This document shows positions 61,744 to 64,000 of a stretch of 64,000 nucleotides of DNA, piece after piece. Position numbers and translations under genes: made by a program. Location of the stretch: contig CACYYG010000023.1 of the NCBI GenBank assembly GCA_902778535.1, forward strand, positions 1 to 64,000, written 5' to 3'. A model generated the notes under the pieces. It was not told the DNA's origin. It made no database searches and saw nothing but the letters and a program-made list of their open reading frames with translations. How positions within the stretch are numbered: the stretch's first letter is position 1; each line of letters starts with the position of its first letter. Source of the stretch: an uncultured Prevotellaceae bacterium. GTDB taxonomy: Bacteria > Bacteroidota > Bacteroidia > Bacteroidales > Bacteroidaceae.

Positions 61744-64000
61744 CTACAGGTTGATATTTACGCCCAGAGAGAATGAGCGACCCTTGCCCAGCAGGCCGCA
61801 GTCGATGCCTTGGGTCAGGATGCCACTGGCCATGGCGCAGTCAGGATCACTGCCAAGATATCGGGTAACGGTGAAGAGATTGTTCACGTTGCCGAAGATA
61901 GTTAGTCCCTGCAGATAGGTACTCTGGATGGGCAGATAGTAGCTCACGGTGACATTGCTCAAGCGCAAGTAGGAGCCGTCCTCTATCCATCGGTCGCTGA
62001 AGCGTGAGTTGCCAATAGGATCGTTATAGCTGGCACGTGGAATGTCTGTCTTCTGTCCCTCAGCAGTCCAGCGACCCTTTACGGCGGTGGTCTGGTTGAG
62101 GAAGTACGTGCCTCCCTCCAGGAGCGAGCGCTGATAGTTGTAGATATCGTTGCCCAAGGAATAGTTGAACATGGCCGAGAGCGTGAGGTTCTTCCAACTG
62201 AGCGTCGTATGGATATTGCCATAGATGTCGGGGTTGGGGTCGCCAATAATGGTACGGTCGTTCTCGTCGATGACGTTATCCGGCGTGATGTCTACAAAGT
62301 TGATGTCGCCACCCTCGAAATAGACTTTTTCGCCATTTTCTCTTACAATGTGTTTTCCATCGGCCTGTGCTTCAGCAGTGGTGCTGTAGACGCCATTAGT
62401 CTGATAGCCATAGAAAAGACCTACGGGCTGTCCTACCTTAGTTTGGATGGTGGCGCCATAGACCTCTGTTTCAAAGCTACGGTTGTTGTCGGGCAGCGCC
62501 GTCACCTTGTTCTTGTAATGGCCCAATGAAGCACCGAGTTCCCAGCGGAAATTTTTCAGGTTAAGCACTTTGACAACAGCATGTACATCAAAGCCCTCGT
62601 TCTCAAGCTTGCCTTCGTTGCTCCAGTTGGCATCCATGCCGCTGGTCCACGCCAGCTGACGCAGGGAGAGCAGGTCGCTGGTGCGGCTCTTGAAATAGTT
62701 GAGACGCACGCTGAGGCGGTTGTTGAGGAAGTTGCCTTCTATGCCAGCCGTGAGTCGGCGGGTGGTTTCCCATTTCAGTTCTGTGTTGCCAATGTTGCCA
62801 ATGACGATGCCTGTGGCAAACGGCTCGCTAGAACTGTTGTGAAGCATACGGCGCGACACGAAGTAACTGCGTGAGGCTGTGTAGTCGATATCGTCGTTGC
62901 CTGTGACATCGTAACCCACATTCAGGCGCAGGTAGTTGATAGAGGCGAAGGGTGAGAGGTGAGAGACGAGATGTTGGAACCACGGTTCGTTGGTCAGCAC
63001 CCAGGCTGCCTCAATGCTGGGGAACAACCCCCATACTGCATCGGCCAGTTTCAGGCCGTCGGCATCCTTGCCGAAACGGGAAGAAGCATGGGCAGAGAGT
63101 CCGGCGTTGAGATAATAGCGGTGGGCGTAGTTATAGTCGGCCAAGGCATACCATAGCAAATCGGTCGTCTTGTCGTTGGCGCCGTCAGTGTTTTTGAATC
63201 GTAGTCCGGAGTTCATCCTGGGAGCCTTGTCGTTGGGAGTGTTGTATCCCTCCTGCGAGGTCAGCTTGTAGGCAGAGTTCAGGTAGCGGAATCCTCCCAT
63301 GGCGCCAAGCTGATGGGCGTTGAACTGTTTCTTCCATGCCAGGCGGGTGTCGCTCTGCAGCGCAGTAAGGCTCGAAGCCTGACTCTGCACGATGTTACGC
63401 AGTGTGGTGTTCTCGTCGAGACCATCAACGACAAATGTCGGCGTGCCCTGAATGGGGAGATAGTAGTTTTCGTTGGTGTTCACCAGCGTGAGGGCAAAGT
63501 GCTCGCTCAGGGTAAGATTTCTGTTGAACTCATACTTTGGCGTGATGGCAAAGACAATGAGACGGTTGCCCAGCGAGTTACGATTGTCACCTTCGCCATA
63601 CTCCAGGATGCTGGAAGGATTGGCCAGACGGCCGCGTCCCTGGAACATTTCCTCTAAATAGTCATCGGCCTCTGCCAAGTAATGGCTCTGATTGCCGGCA
63701 TTGTCGAATGCGTATGGCGACAGGAAGGGCGACTTGGTCAAGGCGATGAATGACGGTGAGGTAATGACGCCTGAAAGCACCGTGGCGGGTGCTCCGTCAT
63801 CAAACAACGAGCGGTCGACGTCGCTGTAGGAAGCATCGAAGCGCACGTCGAACCCGCGGGCAATGTTGATGTCGGTGTTCAATCGCATGTTGAAGCGCGT
63901 AAAATCGTTCTTCTTCAGCGTACTGTTGGCTAACGAGTAGCCTACTGAAAGGTTGTAGGAAGCGATGTCATCGCCACCCTGCACATTGATGCCGTAATTC
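61744..64000 (-). CDS. susC: SusC/RagA TonB-dependent transporter, C-terminal part (window end truncates 5' side)
   Basis: The frame continues past the right edge (NYGINVQGGDDIASYNLSVGY), so the plug domain, TonB box and signal lie outside; the GTG at 63984 is an internal Val. What is visible is about 750 residues of the 22-strand barrel, with RagA-type phrases such as RFNMRLNTDINIARGFDVRFD, WETTRRLTAGIEGNF, KVGQPVGLFYGYQTNGVY, DVNxD-like NVIDENDRTIIGDPNPDIYG and the C-terminal NLFTVTRYLGSDPD...LGVNINL. It imports glycan fragments using TonB energy. Paired with susD 40 bases downstream. A small CTCTCAC repeat encodes SHLSPFAS near 62950. Confidence 0.93.
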   Translation of the reverse strand, partial: NYGINVQGGDDIASYNLSVGYSLANSTLKKNDFTRFNMRLNTDINIARGFDVRFDASYSDVDRSLFDDGAPATVLSGVITSPSFIALTKSPFLSPYAFDNAGNQSHYLAEADDYLEEMFQGRGRLANPSSILEYGEGDNRNSLGNRLIVFAITPKYEFNRNLTLSEHFALTLVNTNENYYLPIQGTPTFVVDGLDENTTLRNIVQSQASSLTALQSDTRLAWKKQFNAHQLGAMGGFRYLNSAYKLTSQEGYNTPNDKAPRMNSGLRFKNTDGANDKTTDLLWYALADYNYAHRYYLNAGLSAHASSRFGKDADGLKLADAVWGLFPSIEAAWVLTNEPWFQHLVSHLSPFASINYLRLNVGYDVTGNDDIDYTASRSYFVSRRMLHNSSSEPFATGIVIGNIGNTELKWETTRRLTAGIEGNFLNNRLSVRLNYFKSRTSDLLSLRQLAWTSGMDANWSNEGKLENEGFDVHAVVKVLNLKNFRWELGASLGHYKNKVTALPDNNRSFETEVYGATIQTKVGQPVGLFYGYQTNGVYSTTAEAQADGKHIVRENGEKVYFEGGDINFVDITPDNVIDENDRTIIGDPNPDIYGNIHTTLSWKNLTLSAMFNYSLGNDIYNYQRSLLEGGTYFLNQTTAVKGRWTAEGQKTDIPRASYNDPIGNSRFSDRWIEDGSYLRLSNVTVSYYLPIQSTYLQGLTIFGNVNNLFTVTRYLGSDPDCAMASGILTQGIDCGLLGKGRSFSLGVNINL

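Overview
The window looks like chromosomal DNA of a Bacteroidota, most likely a Prevotellaceae member (Prevotella, Segatella or Xylanibacter type). The grounds are repeated promoters of the Bacteroidota form TTTG-N19/20-TAnnTTTG, a SusC/SusD locus with a hybrid two-component regulator, a BspA-like leucine-rich repeat lipoprotein, the dapB-lepB-lepB-wbqC gene order, and several secreted proteins with C-terminal tails that resemble type IX secretion sorting tails. Everything is read by eye; no database search was run.

Layout. 1-1.2 kb: the end of a KilA-N protein followed by decayed thioredoxin-like (TlpA) remnants. 1.2-7.8 kb: exonuclease, Sel1-repeat lipoprotein coupled to a patatin/Omp85 phospholipase, ATP-dependent phosphofructokinase, and myo-inositol-phosphate synthase. 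7.9-9.6 kb (minus strand): a HigB/HigA-like toxin-antitoxin pair and a membrane-bound LytTR regulator. 10-15.8 kb: adenosine deaminase overlapping an SNF2 ATPase, then a large unknown partner. 15.8-20.2 kb: a minus-strand AAA ATPase, YchF, and a membrane-anchored regulator with a kelch-like sensor and an AraC output. 20.3-26.1 kb: a four-gene unit (two paralogous lipoproteins, a zinc-ribbon membrane protein and a giant membrane protein of about 1300 residues), the best candidate here for an undescribed system. 26.3-34.8 kb: lgt, a giant secreted protein, an acidic-tailed membrane protein, a HEPN/MNT toxin-antitoxin pair, an LRR lipoprotein and gene fragments.

34.8-35.6 kb is a gene-free patchwork: a partial duplication of the 30.6-30.8 kb region, an array of palindromes, and a dense cluster of DnaA-box-like sequences with AT-rich DNA that I propose as a candidate replication origin. 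35.6-42 kb holds nadA, a secreted tyrosine phosphatase and three glycosyltransfer genes. 42-45.6 kb (minus strand) holds dapB-lepB-lepB-wbqC, driven by a promoter region present as three tandem 75-bp copies. 46.1-64 kb is a polysaccharide utilisation locus: hybrid two-component regulator and GH98-like hydrolase on plus, then CotH-like protein, surface glycan-binding protein, SusD and SusC (cut by the window end) on minus.

The most striking non-coding signal is a family of four intergenic arrays (17.1, 35.2, 45.9 and 53.4 kb) made of 17-bp palindromes of the form GTAACC-N5-GGTTAC at an exact 22-bp period, 14 units in all. Other repeats include several inverted-repeat (MITE-like) elements and degenerate 7-bp tandem repeats that have expanded inside reading frames of unrelated genes.
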